Assembly (NCBI RefSeq): GCF_900111745.1
Contig: NZ_FOIJ01000024.1
Span: 1 to 64,000 of the forward strand
DNA from: Stigmatella erecta
GTDB taxonomy: Bacteria > Myxococcota > Myxococcia > Myxococcales > Myxococcaceae
Direction of reading: 5' to 3'
DNA: 64,000 bases
Shown here: positions 7,617 to 15,795 of the stretch, in pieces
Position numbering within the stretch: position 1 is the stretch's first letter
Layout of the letters: each line of letters starts with the position of its first letter
Notes under the pieces: model-generated
What the model saw: only the letters and a program-made list of their open reading frames with translations
The model's database searches: none
What the model was told of the DNA's origin: nothing
Program-made: the position numbers and the translations under genes

Positions 7617-8981
7617 ATGACGAAGACCACCCTCAAGCCCTCCTCCCTTGGCCCCGCCCGTGCCGCGCTGAAGAAGGCCAACCTGGCCTACACCCAGGCC
7701 TACCCGGGTGAGTCCTCCCGGCGCCAGCCCGTGCACACCGTCTACGGTGGCGCGCAGATCTTCAAGTCGGACACGGCCCGGAAGATGGGGCAGACGGCCC
7801 TCGCCACCCTGCAGGACTCCGCGCCGGACGCCAAGACGTTCGCCGAGTGCCTCGGCTTCCCGAAGACCGGTGGTTTCGGCAAGCGCGTCTATGAGCGCGT
7901 GGTGGCCAAGCTCGAGCGCGAGCCCGTGGAGGACTTCCGCATCGACTTCGAGGACGGCTACGGCCACCGCCCCGATGCCGAGGAGGACGGGCACGCCGTG
8001 TCCGCCGCCGAGGAGACCGCCAAGGGGCTCAAGGAGGGCACGCTGCCGCCGTTCATCGGCATCCGCATCAAGTCCCTCTCCGAGGAGCTGTTCGACCGCA
8101 GCCTGCGCACGCTGGACCTGTTCGTCAGCACGCTCCTGGAGCGCTCCGGCGGCAAGCTGCCCCCCAACTTCGTCATCACCCTGCCCAAGATTACCGTCGT
8201 GGAGCAGGTCACCGCCCTGGTCCGCCTGCTGGAGGCGCTGGAGAAGGCCAAGAAGCTGCGGACCGGCTCCATTCCCATCGAGCTGATGGTGGAGACGCCC
8301 CAGTCCCTCTTCGACGCCGACGGGCGCCTGGCGCTGACGGACCTCGTCGCCGCCGCGGAGGGCCGCTGCGTGGGCGCCCACCTCGGCGTCTACGACTTCA
8401 CCGCCTCGCTCAACATCACCGCCGCCTACCAGAGCATGGCGCACCCGGCCTGCGACGTCGCCCGCCACCTGATGCAGCTCGCCCTGGCGGGCACCGGCGT
8501 GGCGCTCTCGGACGGCGCCACCAACGTGATGCCCGTGGGCCCGCATAAGAAGGATGCGAAGAAGGCCCTCACGCCCGCCCAGAAGAAGGAGAACCGCGAG
8601 GTGGTCCACCGCGCGTGGCGGCTCGCCTATGACCACACGCGCCACTCGCTGGAGCGCGCCATCTACCAGGGGTGGGACCTGCACCCCGCGCAGCTCCCTG
8701 TGCGCTACGCGGCCGTGTATGCGTTCTTCCTGGAGGGGCTGGACCCCGCCTCGCGCCGGCTGAAGTCCTTCATCGACAAGGCGGCCCAGGCCACGCTGCT
8801 CGGCGACGTGTTCGACGACGCTGCCACCGGCCAGGGCCTGCTGAACTACTTCCTGCGCGGCATCTCCTGCGGCGCCATCACCGAGGAGGAGGCCCTGGCC
8901 ACCGGCCTCACCCTGGAGGAGCTGCGCAGCCGCTCCTTCCTGAAGATCCTCAACGGCCGCCGCCAGGCCAGCGCGCGGTAA
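7617..8981 (+). CDS. HpcH/HpaI aldolase/PEP-utilising superfamily enzyme (DUF6986-like)
   Basis: 454 residues. A TIM-barrel of the phosphoenolpyruvate/citrate-lyase-beta superfamily is indicated by DFRIDFEDGYG near residue 110, the metal-binding IELMVETPQSL block near residue 220, and the CVGAHLGVYDFTASLNI stretch. This arrangement matches the DUF6986 group annotated as aldolases or PEP kinase-like proteins. It probably cleaves or forms a C-C bond using a divalent metal and an alpha-keto acid, but the substrate is unknown. The start at ATG 7617 lies 78 bp from the divergent HAD gene. It stands alone, facing the DUF2804 gene convergently. Confidence 0.78.
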   Translation: MTKTTLKPSSLGPARAALKKANLAYTQAYPGESSRRQPVHTVYGGAQIFKSDTARKMGQTALATLQDSAPDAKTFAECLGFPKTGGFGKRVYERVVAKLEREPVEDFRIDFEDGYGHRPDAEEDGHAVSAAEETAKGLKEGTLPPFIGIRIKSLSEELFDRSLRTLDLFVSTLLERSGGKLPPNFVITLPKITVVEQVTALVRLLEALEKAKKLRTGSIPIELMVETPQSLFDADGRLALTDLVAAAEGRCVGAHLGVYDFTASLNITAAYQSMAHPACDVARHLMQLALAGTGVALSDGATNVMPVGPHKKDAKKALTPAQKKENREVVHRAWRLAYDHTRHSLERAIYQGWDLHPAQLPVRYAAVYAFFLEGLDPASRRLKSFIDKAAQATLLGDVFDDAATGQGLLNYFLRGISCGAITEEEALATGLTLEELRSRSFLKILNGRRQASAR

Positions 8982-9002
8982 CCCCCGGCCCGCCGCCGGG
9001 AC

Positions 9003-10076
9003 TCACCAGAGCATGTCCTGATCCTCGGTGACTCCCGGCACGCTGGAGAGCGTGTACGTCTGGCCGCCCGCCCGCACCGTGCCCTCGAAGAGCCCCACCG
9101 GCTGCGCGAAGCGGCTCACCAGCAGCCGGAGGCTCTTGTCCTCCCGGTGCACGTGGATGGGCTTGAAGTGCAGGTCCACCGCCCCGTCCTCCGTCGTCAC
9201 CCGCCAGGGCTCCAGCAGGTCCTTGCGCTCGTACGTGAAGCGCGCCCGCGCCAGCGGGTAGAGCCGGTCCCCCACCCAGAACGCATTCTCGTTGGACTGG
9301 GGGTCCTCGTTGAAGCCCTCCACGAAGTTGAAGCCCACCGGCGTTCCGTCCGCCAGGCGGCCCGCGCCGAACGCCCAGCGCCACGCCGTGTGCCGCGCCA
9401 GGTAGCCCTGCGTGTAGTCCAGCCCGCCCACCCCGCCGTCCAGCCGGAACTGCCGGCCGCCCACCTCCAGGCTGCCCAGCGCCAGCAGCCCGCCGCGCTT
9501 CTGCGTCACGTTCACCAGCCCGTCGTTCTTCACGGGCGCAATCACCGTGAGCGCCGGAGGGCCTCCGGCCACCACCAGCTCCCCCCTCCACCGGAAGGGC
9601 TGGAAGCCCGGCGTCCGCGCGCGGTGGATGTCCACCTCCACCTGGTAGCGCTCGTCGTCCTCGCCCCGCCAGGCCGCCAGGCGGCCGCCCAGCGTGCGGA
9701 ACGAGACGTCCAGCCCCGCCCCCGGCCGGTCTCCCACCGAGGCCAGCGCCCGGGGCAGCCCCAGGAAGCTCACATCACACAGCGGGCGCTTCTCCTTCAG
9801 GTCCACCGCCACCGCGAACGCGTTCGCCCCGTAGCCCAGGTCCACCACCGCGAAGAGCGCGGCCACCTCCTGCGTGGCGGCGAACAGGTAGTTCCAGCGC
9901 TTGCGCTTGAACAGCTTCAGGGCCGCCGTGGGCGCCCAGCGGCCTTGCAGGCGGCCCAGGTCCACCTCGCGCAGCTCTCCCAGGTAGGTGCCGAAGCACG
10001 GCTCGCCTTGCGCCGTGCAGACGGAGGCGGGCGCGGAAGCCAGGGTCATCTCTTGCTCGGGTGTCATGCTCCGCAT
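9003..10076 (-). CDS. DUF2804 family protein
   Basis: 357 residues. The sequence alternates short beta strands rich in Gly, Arg and Trp. The blocks GGLDYTQGYLARHTAWRW, GFNFVEGFNEDPQSNENAFW and VDLHFKPIHVHRE are those of DUF2804, found in many proteobacteria and thought to have a lipocalin-like or carotenoid-hydratase-like beta barrel. No enzymatic role is established that I know of. ATG 10076 or ATG 10067 could start it, and neither has a clear ribosome binding site. It is the last of five minus-strand genes (14198-9003) that may be read together. Confidence 0.72.
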   Translation of the reverse strand: MRSMTPEQEMTLASAPASVCTAQGEPCFGTYLGELREVDLGRLQGRWAPTAALKLFKRKRWNYLFAATQEVAALFAVVDLGYGANAFAVAVDLKEKRPLCDVSFLGLPRALASVGDRPGAGLDVSFRTLGGRLAAWRGEDDERYQVEVDIHRARTPGFQPFRWRGELVVAGGPPALTVIAPVKNDGLVNVTQKRGGLLALGSLEVGGRQFRLDGGVGGLDYTQGYLARHTAWRWAFGAGRLADGTPVGFNFVEGFNEDPQSNENAFWVGDRLYPLARARFTYERKDLLEPWRVTTEDGAVDLHFKPIHVHREDKSLRLLVSRFAQPVGLFEGTVRAGGQTYTLSSVPGVTEDQDMLW

Positions 10077-10122
10077 TGTGCGGAGAAGGCCCAGCCGCCG
10101 CCATGAAACTCTTGGAGGGGGG

Positions 10123-10641
10123 CTACCAGGTGACGTGCAGCGTGAAGCTGATGGGCGAGTGCCGCGCCACCCGGATGCTGGGGACAACGCGCGTCAGCCG
10201 CAGGCCTTCCTCCACCACGCCCTGGAGGAAGAAGGGCGACAGGTCCACGCTGGCCCGGAAGTCCAACCGGAACTGGCGCTCGTTCACCTGCACCGCGTTC
10301 ACGGAGATGGGCGAGGTGTCAAAGCGCAGGTGCTCGGGGAATTTCTTGAGGAAGCGCACCGGCCCCACCAGCGGAATGCCCGCGGACACCGCCCCACCCA
10401 GCACCGTGCGCGCGAAGCCCTGGACGAACTGGTGGCCCAGCCGCCGCCGCCCCTCCTCCACCGTCAGCCCCGGGTAGAAGCACCGGCAGGCGATGTCCAG
10501 GCACTTGCGAAACAGACTCATGGGGTACTGCGGAAGCAGATCATCCCGGTCGAACCCCACCTTGCGCAGCTCCGCCTCGAAGTACGAGTCCCGCTTCACC
10601 CCATGGACGAACAGCCCCTCGAACAGAATCGACCGCGTCAT
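10123..10641 (-). CDS. DUF2378 (TIGR02265) myxobacterial protein
   Basis: 172 residues. It begins MTRSILFEGLFVHGV and continues with the YPMSLFRKCLDIACRCFYPG and RRLGHQFVQGFART blocks characteristic of the myxobacteria-restricted DUF2378 family, which is present in many copies per genome. Function is unknown; the fold is predicted soluble and compact. I chose ATG 10641 because family members start close to this motif; an in-frame ATG at 10689 would add 16 residues. It follows the ABC-exporter genes on the same strand with a 131-bp gap. Confidence 0.75.
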   Translation of the reverse strand: MTRSILFEGLFVHGVKRDSYFEAELRKVGFDRDDLLPQYPMSLFRKCLDIACRCFYPGLTVEEGRRRLGHQFVQGFARTVLGGAVSAGIPLVGPVRFLKKFPEHLRFDTSPISVNAVQVNERQFRLDFRASVDLSPFFLQGVVEEGLRLTRVVPSIRVARHSPISFTLHVTW

Positions 10642-10772
10642 GGGCTCGACGCTCAAGGGCGGGGGGGTCGGGTGCAGAGTGGTCCGCATAACCGGGAGAT
10701 TCACACCTTCGGACACCGGGCGCAAAGCCCTGAAGTTCACTTTCCGTATTCTCCCACCACACGGTGCGTTTC

Positions 10773-11939
10773 TCAGCGGCCAAAAATGATGCGTTCTTGA
10801 CCCAGGAGGTGCGTGGTGAAGCGCAGGCAGGCCGCCGCCGCCCCCAGGCACCCGAGCGCACCCAGCACGTAGGGCAGCCCGCCCACGGCCTCGCCCCGCA
10901 TCACCTCGCCCATGAGGAGCTGCTGGCCGAACACGGGGATGGCGAACATCCAGGCCTGGCTCTTGATGGGGGACAGGCCCAGGAGGAGGCTGGGCACCAG
11001 CGGCAGCATCAGCAGGAGCTGGAGGTAGGTCTGCGCCTCCTTGAAGGAGCGCGCGAAGGTGGACACCAGCACCTGCCCCGCCGCGGCGAACAGCGCCAGG
11101 GGCAGGAGCGCCGCGAGCATGCTGACCACCGAAGTCCCATCCAGGTGGACCTTCAGCCCCAGGTCCTGGAGCGGCACGAGCCGCAGCATGACGAGGAAGG
11201 CCCCCAGGCACACGAGCGTGGACAGGGCGGCGAACACCACGGCGGTGAGCCACTTGCCGGCCACCACGTCCCCGCGCCCCACGGGGTTGATGAGCAGGGG
11301 CTCCAGCGAGCCGCGCTCGCGCTCCCCCGCCATGGCGTCGATGGCCACGTTCATCCCGCCCATGAGCGCGGCGAAGACAAGGAAGTACGGGACGATGTAG
11401 AGCGCCCGGGCCGCCAGCCGCTCCGGCGTGGCCAGGTCCACCTCGTCCACCCGCACGGGCGCGGCCAGCTCCGGCGACACGCCGCGCGCGAAGAGCCGCT
11501 GGCCGCCCAGCATGCCCGAGTAGGCCTGGAGCATCGCCTTGAGGCGCTCGGCGTTGACGCGCGCCTCGTTGCGCGAGCTGTCCACCACCACCTGCACCGC
11601 GGCCGTGCGCCCCGAGGAGAAGTCCTTGCCGTAGTCCTCTGGGATGATGAGCACCGCGTCCAGCTTGCCCGCCTGGAGCTGGGCCTCGTAGTCCGCGGGC
11701 GGCTCGGTGAACTGGGCCCCGTAGCGCTGGAGGAAGGCCATGAGGCTGGGGGCGTGCTCCCTTCCCACCACCGGCACCTCCAGGGGCTTGGAGTCCTGGT
11801 ACCAGGAGGCCATCATCGTGAAGAGCATCGCCGACACGACCGGCCCCAGCAGCGTGCCCACCAGCGCGCTCGACACCGAGCGCCGGTCCCTCAGGTGGTC
11901 CTTCAGCTCCTTGCGGAACACCGTGGTGAAGCGGCTCAT
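10773..11939 (-). CDS. ABC-2 type permease (NatB-like)
   Basis: 388 residues. One membrane helix near residue 30 is followed by a long extracytoplasmic domain to about residue 180, then five hydrophobic segments, the topology of ABC2_membrane_3/NatB permeases. The RERGSLEPLLINPV block after the second helix is the conserved coupling region of this family. NatB works with NatA to export sodium ions or drugs; the substrate here cannot be read from sequence. The start overlaps the stop of the ATPase gene by 4 bp (11936-11939), so translation is coupled. Confidence 0.85.
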   Translation of the reverse strand: MSRFTTVFRKELKDHLRDRRSVSSALVGTLLGPVVSAMLFTMMASWYQDSKPLEVPVVGREHAPSLMAFLQRYGAQFTEPPADYEAQLQAGKLDAVLIIPEDYGKDFSSGRTAAVQVVVDSSRNEARVNAERLKAMLQAYSGMLGGQRLFARGVSPELAAPVRVDEVDLATPERLAARALYIVPYFLVFAALMGGMNVAIDAMAGERERGSLEPLLINPVGRGDVVAGKWLTAVVFAALSTLVCLGAFLVMLRLVPLQDLGLKVHLDGTSVVSMLAALLPLALFAAAGQVLVSTFARSFKEAQTYLQLLLMLPLVPSLLLGLSPIKSQAWMFAIPVFGQQLLMGEVMRGEAVGGLPYVLGALGCLGAAAACLRFTTHLLGQERIIFGR

Positions 11940-12670
11940 GGCATCAACCCCTGGTCCGTTCCGATGGCGGAGATGAAGGCCTCCTCCAGGCTCTCCTTGC
12001 CCGTGCGGGCGCGCAGCTCGTCCGGGGTGCCTTCCGCCACCACGCGGCCCCGCGCCACCACGACGATGCGGTCACACAGCGCCGTCACCTCCTGCATCAC
12101 GTGGCTGGAGAAGAGCACGCAGTGCCCCTCGGCCTTGAGCCGGCGGATGATGGTGCGCACCGCGCGGGTGCTCATCACGTCCAGGCCGTTGGTCGGCTCG
12201 TCCAGGAGCACGTTGCGCGGCGCGTGTACCAGCGCCCGCGCCAGGGCCACCTTCATGCGCTCGCCCTGGCTGAAGCCCTCCGCGCGGCGGTGGGCGATGT
12301 CCTTCATGTCCAGGAGCTCCACCAGCTCGTCCACGCGCTTGTCCAGCGCCGCGCCGGACAGGCCGTGCAGCTCCCCGGCGTAGCGCGCGTGCTCCCGGGC
12401 AGTGAGGCGCGGGTAGATGCCGCGCGCGTCCGGCAGCACGCCGATGGCCCGGCGCACGTCCATGGGGCGCTCGGCCACATCCAGCCCGTCCACGCGGGCG
12501 GTGCCCTTGTCCGGGCGGATGAGCGTGTAGAGCATGCGCAGGGTGGTGGTCTTCCCGGCGCCGTTGGGCCCCAGGAGGCCGGTGACGACGCCATCGGCCG
12601 CGGAGAAGGACACATCCTCCACCGCCGTCACCGCGCCGAAGCGCTTGTGCAGGTGGCTCACGTCGATCAT
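11936..12670 (-). CDS. ABC transporter ATP-binding protein (NatA-like)
   Basis: 244 residues with the complete ABC set: Walker A GPNGAGKTT (residues 34-42), Q-loop replaced by VLPDARGIYPRLT, signature FSQGERMKVALARAL (the first position is F-S-Q-G rather than LSGGQ), Walker B NVLLDEPTNGLD and the switch His in LFSSHVMQE. The FSQGERMKVALARAL form is typical of the NatA/sodium exporter group. It powers the permease encoded next to it. It begins 13 bp after the S33 hydrolase gene, in the same transcription unit. Confidence 0.9.
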   Translation of the reverse strand: MIDVSHLHKRFGAVTAVEDVSFSAADGVVTGLLGPNGAGKTTTLRMLYTLIRPDKGTARVDGLDVAERPMDVRRAIGVLPDARGIYPRLTAREHARYAGELHGLSGAALDKRVDELVELLDMKDIAHRRAEGFSQGERMKVALARALVHAPRNVLLDEPTNGLDVMSTRAVRTIIRRLKAEGHCVLFSSHVMQEVTALCDRIVVVARGRVVAEGTPDELRARTGKESLEEAFISAIGTDQGLMP

Positions 12671-12683
12671 TCGGAAGCTCCCG

Positions 12684-14198
12684 TCACGGCACTGGCCCGG
12701 CGAAGGAGGTGAAGAAGGGGGGCCGGCTCATCGCCGCGCCGCACTCGGACTTCAGGCCCTCCACGCTGCCCTGGGCCACGAAGTCCGCCATCAACTTCTG
12801 GATGCAGCCGAGCGCCATCGTGCTGTGGCCCACGCCCGGCACCACCACGTGCAGGCTGTGGGGCAGCGTCTTCTTCGCCTCCTCGGCCCAGGAGGGCGGC
12901 GTCACCGGGTCCAGCTCCCCGGAGAGCAGCAGCGTGGGCACGGGCGAGTGGACCGGCTCCCGGTAGCCCTCGGGCACCGTGCCCTTCGGCCACACGCCGC
13001 AGGGCTCCAGCATGTTGCGCACCATGGAGGCGCCGAACCACGTGCCGGCCGTCTCGCGCTCGATGGCCTCGTCCGTGATGAAGGGCGCGTCCTCCGCGCA
13101 GACGACGGAGAAGAACATGCCGTGGCTCACCGACTCGCTCATGCCCCCGGTGATGCCCTGGCTGAGCGCGACGAAGGGCGACCACTCGCCCCGCGTGGCC
13201 TGGTCCAGCACGAGCGGCACCAGCGCCGCCAGCTCCGGCACGTAGAGCTGGCCAAACAGCGCCTGGAGCACCGTCCGCCGGGAGAGCGTCACCTCCTCGG
13301 GCACGCCCGTGAGCGGGTGGGCCACGCGCACCTTCACCGGCGCCTGCGCCAGTTGGTCCAGCAGCGCCTTCACGCGCGCGCGCAGCTCCGGGAACGCCTT
13401 GCCGCAGGCCGCGTCCTGCTCGCAGTGGGTGAAGAGCAGATCCAGCGCGCGCTGGCCATCGCGCGGCGAGTAGAGCGGCAGGTACAGGCTCAGGGGCGCC
13501 ACGCCGTCCAGGATGGCGGTGCGCACCCGGTCCGGGTGCTGGCGCATGTACACCAGCGCCGCGCGCGTGCCGTAGGAGACGCCCCACAGGTTGAGCTTGG
13601 GGTAGCCCAGCGCGTCGCGCACCTCGTCCAGGTCGTCCATGGCGAGGGGCGTGGTGTACAGGCGCGGGTCCGCGTCGTAGCCCTCCAGGCACTTGCGGAA
13701 CTCCTCCTCGCGGTAGGCGTCGTCGAACTTCGCGGCCAGGCCCTCGTCCGGCGGGGCCGGGTTGCACTTCAGCGGGTGAGAGGCCCCCGTGCCCCGCTGG
13801 TCCACCAGGAGGATGTCCCGGACGCGGTGGATGCGGTCCACCGCCTTGAGCACCGTCACCTCCGTGGCCGCCTGGCCGGGCCCGCCCGCCAGCAGCACCA
13901 GCGGCTCCGGCTCCGGGGCGGCCGCCAGCGCCGGCACCACCACCACGCGCAGGGAAATCTTCCGCCCCTGCTTCGCGGCGCGGTCCTCGAAGACGTCATG
14001 GGTGCCGCACAGGGCCGGGGCCTCCAGGCCCTCGACGCGGCAGGGGCTCAGCGCCAGCCGGGGCCCCGCGGAGGCGGCGTCCTTGCGCGCACAGGCCCCC
14101 GCGAGCAGGCCCCCGGCCAGCACGAGCGCGGCGAGCCGCCAGGCGCCACGGCGGCCCGGGAGGGCACGGGGGTCAGGGGTGAAGGTTTCGCCGGCCAC
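12684..14198 (-). CDS. Secreted S33-family alpha/beta hydrolase lipoprotein (tripeptidyl aminopeptidase-like)
   Basis: 504 residues. The start is GTG 14198, picked because GGAGG lies eight bases upstream and because it gives a short leader with lipobox LLAGAC. Family S33 features: oxyanion block LLAGGPGQA, LLVDQRGTG, nucleophile Ser in WGVSYGTRAAL, catalytic Asp in SGELDPVTP and His in VPGVGHST. Such enzymes release short peptides or amino acids from peptide N-termini outside the cytoplasm. Several Cys pairs (CEQDAACG) fit a periplasmic location. It is first in a run with the NatA/NatB exporter genes. Confidence 0.85.
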   Translation of the reverse strand: MAGETFTPDPRALPGRRGAWRLAALVLAGGLLAGACARKDAASAGPRLALSPCRVEGLEAPALCGTHDVFEDRAAKQGRKISLRVVVVPALAAAPEPEPLVLLAGGPGQAATEVTVLKAVDRIHRVRDILLVDQRGTGASHPLKCNPAPPDEGLAAKFDDAYREEEFRKCLEGYDADPRLYTTPLAMDDLDEVRDALGYPKLNLWGVSYGTRAALVYMRQHPDRVRTAILDGVAPLSLYLPLYSPRDGQRALDLLFTHCEQDAACGKAFPELRARVKALLDQLAQAPVKVRVAHPLTGVPEEVTLSRRTVLQALFGQLYVPELAALVPLVLDQATRGEWSPFVALSQGITGGMSESVSHGMFFSVVCAEDAPFITDEAIERETAGTWFGASMVRNMLEPCGVWPKGTVPEGYREPVHSPVPTLLLSGELDPVTPPSWAEEAKKTLPHSLHVVVPGVGHSTMALGCIQKLMADFVAQGSVEGLKSECGAAMSRPPFFTSFAGPVP

Positions 14199-14320
14199 GC
14201 GTGCATCCTCCAGGGGGCGTCCAGGAGCGGGACTTACCACCCTGGGCCGCCCCGCGCACTTTTCGGTGCCGGGGTAGCGCTTGCAGCCACGCCCCGAAAC
14301 GGCTTCCATGCCGCCCGCCC

Positions 14321-15145
14321 ATGATGAAACGCTCTCTCCTTGCCCTGCTCGCCGTGACGCTGGTTACCCTCACCGGCTGCGCCACGCTCAAGAAGCTCTT
14401 CAAGCGGCCCACCGTCAGCTTCAAGACGGCGCGCCTGTCGAGCGCCTCGCTGTCGGACGCGACCGTGGACCTGGTGTACGAGGTCCGCAACCCCAACTCC
14501 TTCGGCCTGTCGCTGGCGAAGGTGGACTACGCCTTCTTCGTCGAGGGCAAGCAGGTGGTGGCGGGCTCGCCGCGCAAGGGGCTCAACCTCAAGGGGGGCG
14601 GCACCAGCGAGCTCGTCTTCCCGGCCAACGTGCGCTTCGCGGACATCGCCCCCGTGGTGCAGACGTTCCTCACCAAGGACGCGGCCGTCTTCAAGGCCCA
14701 GGGCAGCCTGGGCATCGACACCCCCGTCGGCGTCCTGTCCTTCCCCCTGGAGAAGGAGGGCACCTTCGAGGTGCCCAAGATTCCCAAGGTGCTGTTCGAG
14801 GCGCCCCGCATCGCCAACATCACGCTGACGGGCGCCACGGTGGAGTTCCCCCTCACCATCACCAACCGCAACAGCTTCCCCCTGCCCGTGGCCGCCCTCA
14901 CCGGCGCCCTCAAGGTGGCCGGGGCCAACGTGGGCACCCTGTCCACGGGCAACCTGGGCCTGCTGGATGGCGGCGGCGCCAAGCAGGTGACGCTCCCCTT
15001 GCAGATCAACTTCGCCCAGGCCGCCCAGGCCGCCACGGCGCTGCGCTCCAACAACGCCCAGCAGCTCAGCTGGAGCGGCCAGGTGACGTCGGGCAACCAG
15101 AGCCTGCCCCTCGTGCTGTCGCAGCTCGTCAACTTCCGGCGCTGA
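14321..15145 (+). CDS. LEA type 2 (WHy-domain) lipoprotein
   Basis: 274 residues. The leader ends in LVTLTGCA, a standard lipobox. Two WHy/LEA14 repeats follow: [22 protein letters not shown] near residues 55-75 and [20 protein letters not shown] near residues 180-200, each with the NPNSF/NRNSF core of LEA_2 domains. In bacteria these domains occur in envelope proteins linked to desiccation or export; a precise role is unknown. The start could be ATG 14321 or 14324. The 122 bp to the divergent hydrolase start presumably carry both promoters. Confidence 0.8.
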   Translation: MMKRSLLALLAVTLVTLTGCATLKKLFKRPTVSFKTARLSSASLSDATVDLVYEVRNPNSFGLSLAKVDYAFFVEGKQVVAGSPRKGLNLKGGGTSELVFPANVRFADIAPVVQTFLTKDAAVFKAQGSLGIDTPVGVLSFPLEKEGTFEVPKIPKVLFEAPRIANITLTGATVEFPLTITNRNSFPLPVAALTGALKVAGANVGTLSTGNLGLLDGGGAKQVTLPLQINFAQAAQAATALRSNNAQQLSWSGQVTSGNQSLPLVLSQLVNFRR

Positions 15146-15248
15146 GCCCTCCCCTCCCGAAGGGCAAGCAAGCAAGGGGGAACGGGTTGTCCCCCGCTCC
15201 CCCGGGCGCTACGGTGGCGGCGCCGCTCTTGGCCCTCTCCCCACGCCC

Positions 15249-15641
15249 ATGCGACGCATCCTCTTCAAGTCGAAGATTCACCGCGCCACCGTCACCCAGG
15301 CCGACCTGGACTACGAGGGCTCGGTCACCATTGATACACACCTGATGCAGGCCGCGGACATCCTTCCCTACGAGAAGGTGGCCGTGTGGAACGTCACCCG
15401 GGGCACGCGCCTGGAGACCTACGCGCTCGCGGGCGAGGCCGGCAGCGGCGTCATCTGCATCAACGGCGCGGCGGCCCACCTCAACCAGCCCGGGGACGTG
15501 GTCATCCTCGCCACGTTCGCCGAGGTGGAGGCCTCGGAGCTCGCCGGCTGGGAGCCCACCGTCGTCTTCGTGGACGCCCAGAACCGCCTCATCCCGGGCC
15601 GCACCCAGGAAGTCCCCGGCCCCGCGCGCCGCATCGCCTGA
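15249..15641 (+). CDS. panD: Aspartate 1-decarboxylase
   Basis: 130 residues, the usual PanD length. It makes beta-alanine from aspartate for pantothenate and coenzyme A. The proenzyme cleavage site is visible as YEGSVTID, with Gly24-Ser25 where self-processing creates the pyruvoyl group. The [12 protein letters not shown] start, [11 protein letters not shown] (with the catalytic Tyr/Arg region) and [17 protein letters not shown] are all canonical. It lies alone between the LEA lipoprotein and the giant kinase. The assignment is secure. Confidence 0.96.
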   Translation: MRRILFKSKIHRATVTQADLDYEGSVTIDTHLMQAADILPYEKVAVWNVTRGTRLETYALAGEAGSGVICINGAAAHLNQPGDVVILATFAEVEASELAGWEPTVVFVDAQNRLIPGRTQEVPGPARRIA

Positions 15642-15795
15642 GCCCCTGGCCCCTGGCCAAGCGGGGAGAGTCAGGATTCCGGCGTCTCTCTGGAAGCGGG
15701 GTTGAGCTTTCAACACGCCCCGGGGGCTTGTTCTCACATTGCAGAAGACGCCAGGATCTTCCCCCAAGCACAATGGCGCTGGGGGGGAACGATCC

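Noticed and set aside
15176-15195. Terminator after the LEA-type lipoprotein gene
   Set aside because: GGGGGA/TCCCCC could pair around an 8-nt loop, but no T tract follows and the stem is only six pairs.
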